A stretch of DNA of 10,168 bases from Aalborgiella sp043775055 (GCA_043775055.1 JAYVSU010000073.1:1-10168), one strand, 5' to 3'. Counted from the first letter of the stretch, positions 1-6,381 are shown. Notes: generated by a model from the letters alone, not told the origin. Program-made: numbers and translations.

Positions 1-1237
1 ACGCTTGCATCGGGTCGGAAAAACAAGCGCCCGTGGCGTCTTTGCTGGTTTCTACAGCTTGCCAAGTGCTTAATAAATGAGCAGCAGTGGCCGCTCTTGG
101 CGTCGGCAAATCGGTGAAATACCATTTGTTGACCAGCGGACTCATACGCGACAGCATCGGTGCGAGGTCTTTGTCAGCCATCGCACCAAAAACCGCGTGG
201 GTGCAGGGCGAGAAGCCCATAGCGTCCAAATTCAGCGCCAAAGCGGCGATGGCATGGGGGTTATGCCCCACATCCAACACCAAAGTCGGCTCGCCGGGGA
301 TGATTTGGAAGCGCCCAGGCAGCTCGACAAAAGCCAGCCCATTGCGCACCGCTTGCGCCGTGATGGGCAAACGCTCGCGCAACGCTGTCAGCGCAGCCAG
401 TACGCCCGAGGCGTTGACCAGCTGGTTCGCACCTCGCAGCGCTGGGTAGGCCAAACCGGCGTAGCGCCGCCCCCTGCCCGCCCAAGCCCACTGCAATTTG
501 TCGCCTGAAAAGTTGAAATCGCGCCCCACTAGCCATAAATCAGCCCCAATCGCCTCGGCATGTGCTTGCACGCTGGCTGGCGGCATAGGGTCGCTGACCA
601 CCGCCACTTTGCCGGCGCGCATGATGCCAGCCTTCTCAAAGCCGATTTTCTCCCGCGTATCGCCCAAAAACTCCATGTGGTCCAGGTCGATGCTGGTGAT
701 GATGGCGCAGTCGGCGTCAATGATGTTGACAGCATCCAGCCTGCCGCCCAGCCCGACCTCCAAAATCGCTACATCCAACTTAGCGCGCACCATCACGTCC
801 AAAATTGCCAGCGTGGTGAATTCAAAATAGGTGAGCGACATTTCAGCCCAGTTTTTAGCCTCATTTTTGGCTCTAGCCGACGCAACTGTTATAAAGCTTG
901 CTATTAATTCAGTAGCATTTACAGGAATTTCAGCAATCCGTAAACGCTCTTCAAAATGCACCAAATGCGGCGAGGTGAACACACCCGTGCGGTAGCCGGC
1001 TTGGCTCAAAATCGACTCGCTCATCGCACAGGTCGAGCCCTTGCCGTTGGTGCCCGCCACGGTAATGACGGGGCAGTCAAAGCGAATCTCCATGCGCTGC
1101 GCGACTTCTTTAACCCGCTCCAGCCCCATATCAATTGGCTTGAAGTGCAGCTGCTCGCAGTAGCTGAGCCAATCCGTCAATGAGGACTGGGCTGTGGGAA
1201 TCTGTAACTGAATTGGTAAATTTGGCAAAGAACTCAT
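1..1237 (-). CDS. folC: Bifunctional dihydrofolate synthase / folylpolyglutamate synthase (3' end outside window)
   Basis: FolC is a cytoplasmic Mur-ligase-type enzyme. It joins glutamate to dihydropteroate and then extends the glutamate tail of folates, using ATP. The frame is open from ATG 1237 to the window edge, giving 412 residues; the family is usually about 420-440, so only a short tail is missing. Visible motifs are the P-loop GTNGKGS (62-68), TSPHL (88-92), LTYFEFTT (135-142), EVGLGGRLDAVN (160-171), the DLDHMEFLG segment (184-192), LPGRFQ (306-311) and LDVGHNPHA (321-329), where the position before HNP is Gly rather than the more usual Ala. Residues about 105-132 are variable in this family and are encoded here by AT-rich DNA resembling a dispersed repeat. 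There is no Shine-Dalgarno sequence before the ATG; a -10-like TGCGACAAT lies 6 nt upstream. It is divergent from the reductase gene at 1270. Confidence 0.96.
   Translation of the reverse strand, partial: MSSLPNLPIQLQIPTAQSSLTDWLSYCEQLHFKPIDMGLERVKEVAQRMEIRFDCPVITVAGTNGKGSTCAMSESILSQAGYRTGVFTSPHLVHFEERLRIAEIPVNATELIASFITVASARAKNEAKNWAEMSLTYFEFTTLAILDVMVRAKLDVAILEVGLGGRLDAVNIIDADCAIITSIDLDHMEFLGDTREKIGFEKAGIMRAGKVAVVSDPMPPASVQAHAEAIGADLWLVGRDFNFSGDKLQWAWAGRGRRYAGLAYPALRGANQLVNASGVLAALTALRERLPITAQAVRNGLAFVELPGRFQIIPGEPTLVLDVGHNPHAIAALALNLDAMGFSPCTHAVFGAMADKDLAPMLSRMSPLVNKWYFTDLPTPRAATAAHLLSTWQAVETSKDATGACFSDPMQA
855..920 (+). repeat. Dispersed AT-rich repeat, copy A, inside folC
   Basis: The stretch contains TTTTTGGCTCTAGCC (864-878) and GCTATTAATT (900-909). 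It aligns over about 60 bp with copies B (1684-1744, same orientation) and C (9080-9137, opposite orientation). It lies within the folC reading frame and covers FolC residues of roughly 106-128 without breaking the frame. The copies are well diverged, so the edges are approximate. I recall similar short repeats (a TAGC...GCGCTTAT...CTAGAGGCC pattern) as abundant in Comamonadaceae, but this is from memory. Confidence 0.55.
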
Positions 1238-1242
1238 GCCCC

Positions 1243-1262
1243 TATTGTCGCAGGGCACAATA
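1243..1262. promoter_or_regulatory. Overlapping divergent promoter region with inverted repeat, folC / ArsC-like gene
   Basis: The 32-bp gap between two divergent start codons holds the inverted repeat TATTGT-N8-ACAATA (arms 1243-1248 and 1257-1262). On the minus strand, TGCGACAAT (1252 to 1244) is an extended -10-like element (TGn-GACAAT) exactly 6 nt before the folC ATG. On the plus strand, CACAAT (1256-1261) lies 8 nt before ATG 1270. Both would start transcription at or very near the start codon. No clear -35 hexamer is seen on either side, and each -35 region would fall inside the opposite gene. Confidence 0.5.
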
Positions 1263-1269
1263 AGGACTT

Positions 1270-1650
1270 ATGAGCACACCATCTAAAAACCTCATTGTTT
1301 ACGGCATCCCCAACTGCGATACCGTCAAAAAAGCCCGTGTTTGGCTCGCAGAGCACGGTTTGGACTATCAATTTCACGATTTCAAAAAACTAGGCGTACC
1401 GCCTGAGCACCTGAAAGCATGGGTAGATGCTGTGGGTTGGGAAAAGGTGCTGAACCGCAAAGGCACGACGTGGCGCAAACTAGACCCAGCCACCCAAGCC
1501 GCCGTGGTAGACGCCGCCAGCGCCACGCAACTCCTGTTGCAGGAGCCTAGCGTCATCAAACGCCCCGTCGTTGAATGGGCTGAACACCGCGCCACAGAGC
1601 GCATCAGCGTGGGTTTTGTGGCGACCGAATGGTCAGCGCGTTTGAAATAG
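1270..1650 (+). CDS. yffB: ArsC/Spx-family thioredoxin-fold protein, YffB-like
   Basis: This 126-residue cytoplasmic protein belongs to the ArsC-like branch of the thioredoxin fold. Its architecture closely follows E. coli YffB: YGIPNCDTVKKAR at 11-23 with a single N-terminal cysteine (Cys16, no CXXC pair), NRKGTTWRKL at 62-71, DAASA at 81-85 and PSVIKRPV at 93-100, followed by a short variable tail. The family is often annotated as an arsenate reductase or glutathione-dependent thiol reductase, but its physiological role is unsettled. No arsenic-resistance genes are nearby, so a role in arsenate reduction is not supported here. An AAGGA (1262-1266) sits close to the ATG. It is transcribed divergently from folC. 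The next gene downstream starts 249 bp later, so it is probably monocistronic. Confidence 0.9.
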   Translation: MSTPSKNLIVYGIPNCDTVKKARVWLAEHGLDYQFHDFKKLGVPPEHLKAWVDAVGWEKVLNRKGTTWRKLDPATQAAVVDAASATQLLLQEPSVIKRPVVEWAEHRATERISVGFVATEWSARLK

Positions 1651-1654
1651 CTTG

Positions 1655-1668
1655 TAAATTGCAATTTA
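1655..1668. other. Perfect 14-bp palindrome just after the ArsC-like gene
   Basis: TAAATTG/CAATTTA is a perfect palindrome with no spacer, starting 5 bp after the stop codon. With no loop and no T-run it is not a normal intrinsic terminator. It could be an operator-like site, or chance in AT-rich sequence. It lies just left of repeat copy B. Confidence 0.3.
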
Positions 1669-1683
1669 TATCGTTTTAAGTAC

Positions 1684-1744
1684 TAATATTGGCCATAGCC
1701 TTTGTATTTATTAATTGTACAGCTATACTTTTAATAGCAAATTT
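1684..1744 (+). repeat. Dispersed AT-rich repeat, copy B, intergenic
   Basis: This is the same element as copies A and C. The clearest match is to copy C: CATAGCC-N3-GTATTTATT (1694-1712) recurs on the minus strand at 9124-9106, with only the 3-nt spacer different. The shared pattern continues with GCTAT (1722-1726) and TAGCAAATTT at the right end, which parallels TAGCATTT in copy A. It lies between the ArsC-like gene and the glycine-zipper gene and contains no ORF. The rest of the gap, about 1745-1888, shows no feature I can name with confidence. Confidence 0.6.
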
Positions 1745-1888
1745 GATGCAATAACTCACAAATCATTACATCGACTTTACACGGCGTATGCAAAAACGGT
1801 CGGCTAGCAGGCTCAAACTAGCGTTGTAGGGTGACTGATGTGCAACTTGGGCGTTTTGCTTAAACCACAACAGCACTTTACAGTTCAT

Positions 1889-1893
1889 AGGAG
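1889..1893 (+). promoter_or_regulatory. Strong Shine-Dalgarno AGGAG for the glycine-zipper gene
   Basis: AGGAG lies 6 nt before ATG 1900, which fixes the start. It is one of the few strong ribosome binding sites in the window and contrasts with folC, murB and argG, which lack one. Confidence 0.8.
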
Positions 1894-1899
1894 CTAAAA

Positions 1900-2598
1900 A
1901 TGAAGACATCCCTTGCAACCACTGCTGCAAAGACCGCCCTTCTGACCACGCTGGTGGCTGCAGCCGGTTTGGGCGCTACTGCCGCTCAAGCACGCGAATT
2001 CGGCATGGTGATTTCTGCCACACCTGTGGTTGAGCAAATCGCCGTGCCGCGCCAAGTCTGCACCACAGTGCAAGTGCAAGACAGCTACCGCACCGGTGGC
2101 GGCGCTTTGATTGGTGCCTTGGTCGGCGGTGCCGTGGGTAATCAATTTGGCCGTGGCAATGGCCGTGCCGTGTCGACCTTGGTCGGCGCAGTGGGCGGCG
2201 GTTTCTTGGGTGACACCATTGAAGCTCAAGGCGCATACCCAGCTTACCCAGCTTACCCAGTAGCGCGCAATGTGCAGCAATGCCGCACTGAAAACACGTG
2301 GGAAAACCGCACCGTTGCCTTCAATGTACTGTATGAATATGCAGGTCAGCGCTACACCGTGCAAACTGCGCAAAACCCAGGCGCGCGCATAGCGCTGCAA
2401 GTCGCGCCGCCCACCCAAGTGGTGACACAACCCGTTTATTACCGTGCACCGGTGCAAACCGTGTACTACCAGCCTATCAATTACGTGCGCCCTGCTGTGC
2501 TTGCACCCGTGTATGAGACGTATCCACGCCCTTACTACGGCCCCAACCGTTGGGAGCACCATGAGCACCGTGAATATCGCGAGCACAATTGGCGTTAA
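1900..2598 (+). CDS. Secreted glycine-zipper (2TM / 17-kDa-antigen-like) envelope protein
   Basis: The protein has 232 residues. A signal peptide (1-31: Lys near the start, hydrophobic core, AQA before a likely cleavage at about 31/32) points to export. There is no lipobox cysteine, so it is not an obvious lipoprotein. Residues 66-104 form a glycine-zipper hairpin, GALIGALVGGAVGNQFG then a short turn and LVGAVGGGFLGD, the membrane-inserting module of the Rick_17kDa_Anti / glycine zipper 2TM families. Cys54 and Cys128 flank this module and could form a periplasmic disulfide. Residues 130-170 (ENTWENRTVAFNVLYEYAGQ and on) form a conserved-looking C-terminal block. The last 60 residues are rich in Tyr, Pro and finally His/Glu/Arg. 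It probably acts in outer membrane or periplasmic integrity, but no precise function is known. Its own strong RBS and a following terminator suggest a single-gene transcript. Confidence 0.85.
   Translation: MKTSLATTAAKTALLTTLVAAAGLGATAAQAREFGMVISATPVVEQIAVPRQVCTTVQVQDSYRTGGGALIGALVGGAVGNQFGRGNGRAVSTLVGAVGGGFLGDTIEAQGAYPAYPAYPVARNVQQCRTENTWENRTVAFNVLYEYAGQRYTVQTAQNPGARIALQVAPPTQVVTQPVYYRAPVQTVYYQPINYVRPAVLAPVYETYPRPYYGPNRWEHHEHREYREHNWR
2233..2259 (+). repeat. Three tandem 9-bp units encoding Ala-Tyr-Pro
   Basis: The units are GCATACCCA, GCTTACCCA and GCTTACCCA, in frame, giving (AYP)x3 at residues 112-120. They lie between the glycine zipper and the C-terminal block. Such in-frame units can gain or lose copies by slippage, so the linker length may vary between strains. 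Confidence 0.8.
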
Positions 2599-2640
2599 TT
2601 GATATAAATAGGCGCTGATTCAGCCTAAATACATAGCCAA

Positions 2641-2667
2641 GGGCTCAGAGCAATCTGAGCCCTTTTT
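2641..2667 (+). terminator. Intrinsic terminator after the glycine-zipper gene
   Basis: A perfect 9-bp stem (GGGCTCAGA with TCTGAGCCC), a 4-nt loop (GCAA) and a TTTTT run make a canonical rho-independent terminator. It separates this gene from argG. Confidence 0.93.
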
Positions 2668-2739
2668 ACTGTCTGGACGATTGTTGTGGTTTCGTCCCTT
2701 AAAATTGGGTTTTGCCCAGATTCCCGAATTTAGCTTTTT

Positions 2740-4095
2740 ATGACCACGACCATCCTCCAACACCTCCCCATCGGCCAAAAAGTCGGCATCGCCTTTTCTG
2801 GCGGTTTAGACACCAGCGCCGCCTTGCACTGGATGAAGCTCAAGGGTGCGATTCCCTACGCTTACACGGCCAATTTGGGTCAACCCGATGAGCCAGATTA
2901 TGAAGAAATCCCCCGTAAAGCGATGGAATACGGTGCTGAAGCCGCCCGTTTGATCGACTGCCGCCAGCAGCTTGCGCATGAAGGCATTGCCGCGCTGCAA
3001 GCCGGTGCTTTTCACATCTCCACCGCTGGCGTGACTTACTTCAACACCACGCCGCTGGGCCGCGCTGTGACCGGCACCATGCTGGTAGCGGCAATGAAGG
3101 AAGATGACGTCAACATTTGGGGCGACGGCAGCACCTTCAAAGGCAACGACATTGAGCGGTTTTACCGCTACGGCTTGTTGACCAACCCGTCACTGAAAAT
3201 CTACAAACCTTGGTTAGACCAGTTGTTCATCGACGAACTGGGTGGCCGTGCAGAAATGTCCGCGTTCATGACCCAAGCCGGTTTTGGCTACAAAATGTCG
3301 TCTGAAAAAGCCTACTCGACCGACTCCAACATGCTGGGCGCGACGCACGAAGCCAAGGATTTAGAGTTTTTGAACAGCGGCATGAAAATCGTCAACCCCA
3401 TCATGGGTGTGCCGTTTTGGAAAGACGACTGCGTGGTTAAAGCCGAAACCGTGGCGGTGCGTTTTGAAGAAGGCCGCCCTGTCGCCTTGAACGGCGTCGA
3501 ATACACCGACATGGTGGAGCTGATTTTAGAAGCCAACCGCATCGGTGGCCGCCATGGTTTAGGCATGAGCGACCAGATTGAAAACCGCATCATCGAAGCC
3601 AAGAGCCGTGGCATTTACGAAGCACCGGGTTTGGCGCTGTTGTTTATCGCCTACGAGCGCTTGGTCACCGGCATCCACAACGAAGACACGATTGAGCAAT
3701 ACCGCTTGAACGGCCTGAAACTCGGCCGTTTGCTCTACCAAGGCCGCTGGTTCGACTCGCAAGCCATCATGTTGCGCGAATCCGCCCAGCGCTGGATCGC
3801 CCGCGCCATCACCGGTGAAGTGACGCTAGAACTGCGCCGTGGCAACGACTACTCGCTGCTCAACACCGAGTCCGCCAACCTGACCTACAAACCAGAACGC
3901 CTGAGCATGGAGAAGGTCGAAGACGCGCCGTTTTCACCACTGGACCGCATTGGCCAACTGACCATGCGCAACCTGGACATCATGGACACCCGCGACAAGC
4001 TCAGCATTTACGTCAAATCTGGCCTGCTGACCATGGGCTCCAGCACGGCTTTGCCGCAGCTGGGTGCTAACGATACAAAATCTACAAATAAATAA
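2740..4095 (+). CDS. argG: Argininosuccinate synthase (long, E. coli type)
   Basis: ArgG condenses citrulline and aspartate with ATP to argininosuccinate, the penultimate step of arginine synthesis, in the cytoplasm. The 451 residues match the longer E. coli-type enzymes (447 in E. coli) nearly end to end. Features seen are the PP-loop AFSGGLDTS (18-26), YAYTANLGQPDE, the TPLGRAVTGTMLVAAM segment, NIWGDGSTFKGNDIERFYRY, AYSTDSNMLGATHEAKDLE, EANRIGGRHGLGMSDQIENR and ELRRGNDYS. The C-terminal tail is poorly conserved, as is usual. ATG 2740 aligns with the E. coli start (MTT-IL-HLP). No Shine-Dalgarno sequence is seen in the AT-rich GAATTTAGCTTTTT leader. A terminator lies upstream and ppnP follows after 14 bp. 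I saw no obvious ArgR operator. Confidence 0.98.
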   Translation: MTTTILQHLPIGQKVGIAFSGGLDTSAALHWMKLKGAIPYAYTANLGQPDEPDYEEIPRKAMEYGAEAARLIDCRQQLAHEGIAALQAGAFHISTAGVTYFNTTPLGRAVTGTMLVAAMKEDDVNIWGDGSTFKGNDIERFYRYGLLTNPSLKIYKPWLDQLFIDELGGRAEMSAFMTQAGFGYKMSSEKAYSTDSNMLGATHEAKDLEFLNSGMKIVNPIMGVPFWKDDCVVKAETVAVRFEEGRPVALNGVEYTDMVELILEANRIGGRHGLGMSDQIENRIIEAKSRGIYEAPGLALLFIAYERLVTGIHNEDTIEQYRLNGLKLGRLLYQGRWFDSQAIMLRESAQRWIARAITGEVTLELRRGNDYSLLNTESANLTYKPERLSMEKVEDAPFSPLDRIGQLTMRNLDIMDTRDKLSIYVKSGLLTMGSSTALPQLGANDTKSTNK

Positions 4096-4109
4096 TCAAG
4101 AAAAATTCT

Positions 4110-4427
4110 ATGACCACCGAAACCATCAGCAACGTCACCGTGACAACCAAAGCCAGCGTCTACTTTGACGGCAAATGCGTCAGTCACGGCATCACTTTTG
4201 CAGACGGCACCAAGAAATCTGTCGGCGTCGTCTTGCCATCCACTTTGACCTTCAACACCGGCGCACCTGAAATCATGGAATGCGTGGCGGGCAGCTGCGA
4301 GTACAAACTGGCTGGCACAGACGCTTGGGTCACGTCGGCAGCAGGCAGCAAATTCAGCATCCCGGGCAACTCCAGCTTTGACATACGCGTGACCGAGGCT
4401 TACCACTACATTTGCCATTTTGGTTGA
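4110..4427 (+). CDS. ppnP: Pyrimidine/purine nucleoside phosphorylase (DUF1255, YaiE family)
   Basis: PpnP is a small single-domain cupin that splits several purine and pyrimidine nucleosides with phosphate into base and ribose 1-phosphate. The 105 residues fit the family length. Typical features are ANVYFDGKCVSHG-like SVYFDGKCVSHGITFADG (about 16-33), TKKSVGVVLPSTLTFNTGAPE (34-54), the MECVAGSC turn (56-63) and the FSIPGNSSFDIRV to YHYICHF end (about 81-104). The start lies 14 bp after the argG stop, with AAGAAAAA as a weak possible RBS, so it is probably read through from argG. The pairing with arginine synthesis has no evident biochemical link. Confidence 0.93.
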   Translation: MTTETISNVTVTTKASVYFDGKCVSHGITFADGTKKSVGVVLPSTLTFNTGAPEIMECVAGSCEYKLAGTDAWVTSAAGSKFSIPGNSSFDIRVTEAYHYICHFG

Positions 4428-4450
4428 TGCGTTAAAAAAGCTATCCCTCT

Positions 4451-4469
4451 TTCAAGTCATTCACTTGAA
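4451..4469 (+). other. Small hairpin between ppnP and the acyltransferase gene
   Basis: TTCAAGT and ACTTGAA pair around a 5-nt loop, in the 52-bp gap and 11 bp before GTG 4480. There is no T-run, so it is unlikely to be a full terminator. The 3' arm includes GAAG, the only candidate Shine-Dalgarno sequence for the next gene, so folding could dampen its translation (inference). Confidence 0.4.
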
Positions 4470-4479
4470 GACGCTTTAA

Positions 4480-5796
4480 GTGAGCCCCGTCAGCGCCATT
4501 CCCGCCATCGCCGTTGTGGCTTTGGCCTTGGGTATGGTCTATTTTTTTGACCGCTATGTGGGTTTCAAAGGCGCAAGTTCAGGACCAAGCCAACACCTCG
4601 CACCACTGCAGGCGGCCACGCACACCAGTTTTTCAGCACGCAATGCCTCTATTGACGGCATGCGCGGCTTGTTGGCTTTGTTTGTGTTTTTGCACCATGC
4701 GTCGATTTGGTATTTCTCATTGCGCGCAGACACGTGGACGATTCCGCCCTCCTACTTTTACACCCACCTTGGGCAAAGCAGCGTCGCGCTATTTTTCATG
4801 ATCACCGCGTTTTTGTTTACTAGCAAATTGCTAGATGCTAGCGGCAAAACGGGTGATTCTGGATTGAACAGCAGCGTTTTTTGGCAACGCCTTTTCGTTT
4901 CACGCTTCATGCGTTTGACGCCGCTGTATCTACTCATGCTGGTGGCAGTCCTGTTGCTTACGGCGGTGGTGTCAAGCTTTCAACTCCGCGAGCCTGTTTC
5001 TGTCTTACTCAAAAACATATCTGCTTGGGCCTCTTTCACGATTTTTGGCCGACCCGACTTGAACGGCGTAGCCACCACCTCGCGCATGATTGCTGGCGTG
5101 AATTGGACGCTTCCCTACGAGTGGTTTTTTTACTTCTCGCTGCCATTGCTTACTTTGGCGTTGACGCCTTTTCTAAGCTACCTTGGACGGCATGAACGGC
5201 AAGCTAGCTCGTGGCCACCCACTATGTATGTGCTGTTCAGCGCTGCGGCGATGGCCGGTTTGTGGTTTGCCGTCTTCCCTTGGCAACCTACATCGGTCTA
5301 CTTTTACGCCTTTGTCGGCGGCGCGTTGGCGGCGCTGCTGTTGCGTCTGAAATGGCTGGTCAATTTACTCAGTGACACCCTAGGCAGCATTGCCGCATTG
5401 ATCTGCCTAGGCTATGTTTTCAAGCATTTTGCTGGCGCTAATAATATCCCCGCAACCATTTGGCTTACCTTTGCTTTTATCATCCTAGCCAGTGGCAACT
5501 CGCTGTTTGGTTTGCTGCACAGCCGCGCGGCGCAAGCGCTGGGCGACGCGTCTTACGGTATTTACCTCTTACACGGCTTGGTGTTGTACACCACGTTCAA
5601 GCTCGTTATCGGGGTAGAGGCCGCCGCCAAGCTCTCTGCCATCGGGCATTGGGGCGTGGTGATGCTGTGTACGGCGCTGCTGATTCCGCTGTGCATCATG
5701 ACGTTTCGTTGGATTGAAGCGCCAGCCATTCGCAGCGCGCCCCGCCTCAGCCGCTGGCTAGAAGCACACAGCAAAAAGCCAGAAGCATCAAACTAG
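4480..5796 (+). CDS. Membrane acyltransferase, Acyltransferase_3 (OafA/YrhL-like) family
   Basis: This is a 438-residue polytopic inner-membrane protein. An extra N-terminal membrane segment (about 5-24) and a linker (25-52) precede the acyltransferase domain. That domain opens with ASIDGMRGLLALFVFLHH (56-73, containing the family His pair), then LGQSSVALFFMITAFLF (97-113) and a RFMRLTPLY segment (142-150, like the usual R-R-x-P-LY). It ends with ALGDASYGIYLLHGLVLY, the typical last helices, and a short hydrophilic tail. About ten membrane helices can be read. The family O-acetylates or acylates exported sugars such as O-antigen, exopolysaccharide or peptidoglycan. No glycan gene is nearby, so the substrate is unknown. 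The start is GTG, with GAAG 9 nt upstream; an in-frame ATG at 4534 is the alternative but would cut the first helix. A terminator overlaps its 3' end. Confidence 0.85.
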   Translation: MSPVSAIPAIAVVALALGMVYFFDRYVGFKGASSGPSQHLAPLQAATHTSFSARNASIDGMRGLLALFVFLHHASIWYFSLRADTWTIPPSYFYTHLGQSSVALFFMITAFLFTSKLLDASGKTGDSGLNSSVFWQRLFVSRFMRLTPLYLLMLVAVLLLTAVVSSFQLREPVSVLLKNISAWASFTIFGRPDLNGVATTSRMIAGVNWTLPYEWFFYFSLPLLTLALTPFLSYLGRHERQASSWPPTMYVLFSAAAMAGLWFAVFPWQPTSVYFYAFVGGALAALLLRLKWLVNLLSDTLGSIAALICLGYVFKHFAGANNIPATIWLTFAFIILASGNSLFGLLHSRAAQALGDASYGIYLLHGLVLYTTFKLVIGVEAAAKLSAIGHWGVVMLCTALLIPLCIMTFRWIEAPAIRSAPRLSRWLEAHSKKPEASN

Positions 5797-5814
5797 CGAT
5801 GACTTCTGGCTTTT
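5774..5814. terminator. Terminator overlapping the acyltransferase stop codon, possibly bidirectional
   Basis: AAAAGCCAGAAG (5774-5785) pairs with CTTCTGGCTTTT (5803-5814). CATC/GATG extends the stem inward with one bulged A (5802). The TAG stop (5794-5796) sits in the loop. The symmetric A-run and T-run suit termination from both sides. To the right it faces the converging minus-strand gene ending at 5863. Confidence 0.85.
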
Positions 5815-5862
5815 GTTGACTAAATTAAGCTCTAGCCGGCAATAAATAGACCAAAAACAGTT

Positions 5863-6381
5863 CTACTGGGATTTATACGTTACCTCTCCATTCAGACGCG
5901 CATAACTTCCCTCTTTGGCTTCAAATTTGCTATCGACAATCTTCCCAAAAATGACAATGTTATGCCGATTTCCTGGCTCGTTAAATTTGCTTTGAATCAC
6001 AAAGGCACCATTGTCTTTTAGCTCTCCCTTGAAAGAATCCTGCGATGAATTTGAATTCCAAAAAATTCCCAAATGACCTGTAAATTCGCGCAGATTGTCA
6101 CTGTATTTGAAATCGCTCAGCTTGAAGGTTTGTGACATATCTTTTGTGAAGTTAAACCTAGTACCTTGAATGGATTCAATTTGTCGTAGGTCTAACGTAA
6201 CGGGTTTTGCCGCCTCAGCAGCCTGTGCCGCAACTGATGCCAATGCCGCTTTAAGTGCATCTTCAACGCTCACACCTGGCGTCGCTTACTCAGGCGGCTG
6301 AGCAGTCAGAGCAACTGCATTTAGATGACTCAATGCCGTGAAAGCTGCAAAAATAAACCATGAATAAAGTTTAGAGTTCAT
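5863..6381 (-). pseudogene. Small secreted protein gene interrupted by an in-frame TAA
   Basis: From ATG 6381 the frame encodes a good signal peptide: Lys4, hydrophobic FIFAAFTAL, and a likely cleavage after A-V-A near residue 24. Codon 32 is then TAA (6288-6286). The same frame continues without a further stop to 5863 (172 codons in all if the stop is ignored). The downstream part begins ATPGVSVEDALKAALASVAA and has an Ala-rich helix, then a polar, beta-rich segment with many Phe, Asn and Lys. I do not recognise the family. A GTG at 6273 could restart translation but would yield a 136-residue product without a signal peptide. The region is visibly richer in A+T than its neighbours, which suggests transfer or relaxed selection. 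It lies 63 bp downstream of murB on the same strand. Either a real nonsense mutation or a base-call error would explain it; TAA is one change from CAA, GAA or AAA. Confidence 0.65.

Noticed and set aside
77..508. Plus-strand open frames across 77-1183
   Set aside because: They lie opposite folC, whose minus-strand frame is open throughout with all FolC motifs; the plus-strand translations look like no known protein and have antisense composition.
1270..1650. Arsenic-resistance locus
   Set aside because: The ArsC-like protein is of the YffB type with one cysteine, and no arsR, arsB or acr3 is nearby.
1775..1835. Inverted repeat GCTAG...CTAGC upstream of the glycine-zipper gene as an operator or promoter
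   Set aside because: The arms are only 5 bp, and I found no convincing -35/-10 pair to tie it to; it is not distinguishable from chance.
1894..2586. 230-codon minus-strand frame opposite the glycine-zipper gene
   Set aside because: The plus-strand gene has a strong RBS, signal peptide, recognisable zipper and terminator. The antisense frame is rich in His and Cys in the way expected of a mirror frame.
2606..2628. GCTGA-T-TCAGC near-palindrome before the terminator at 2641
   Set aside because: It is short and next to a far stronger terminator, with no sign of separate function.
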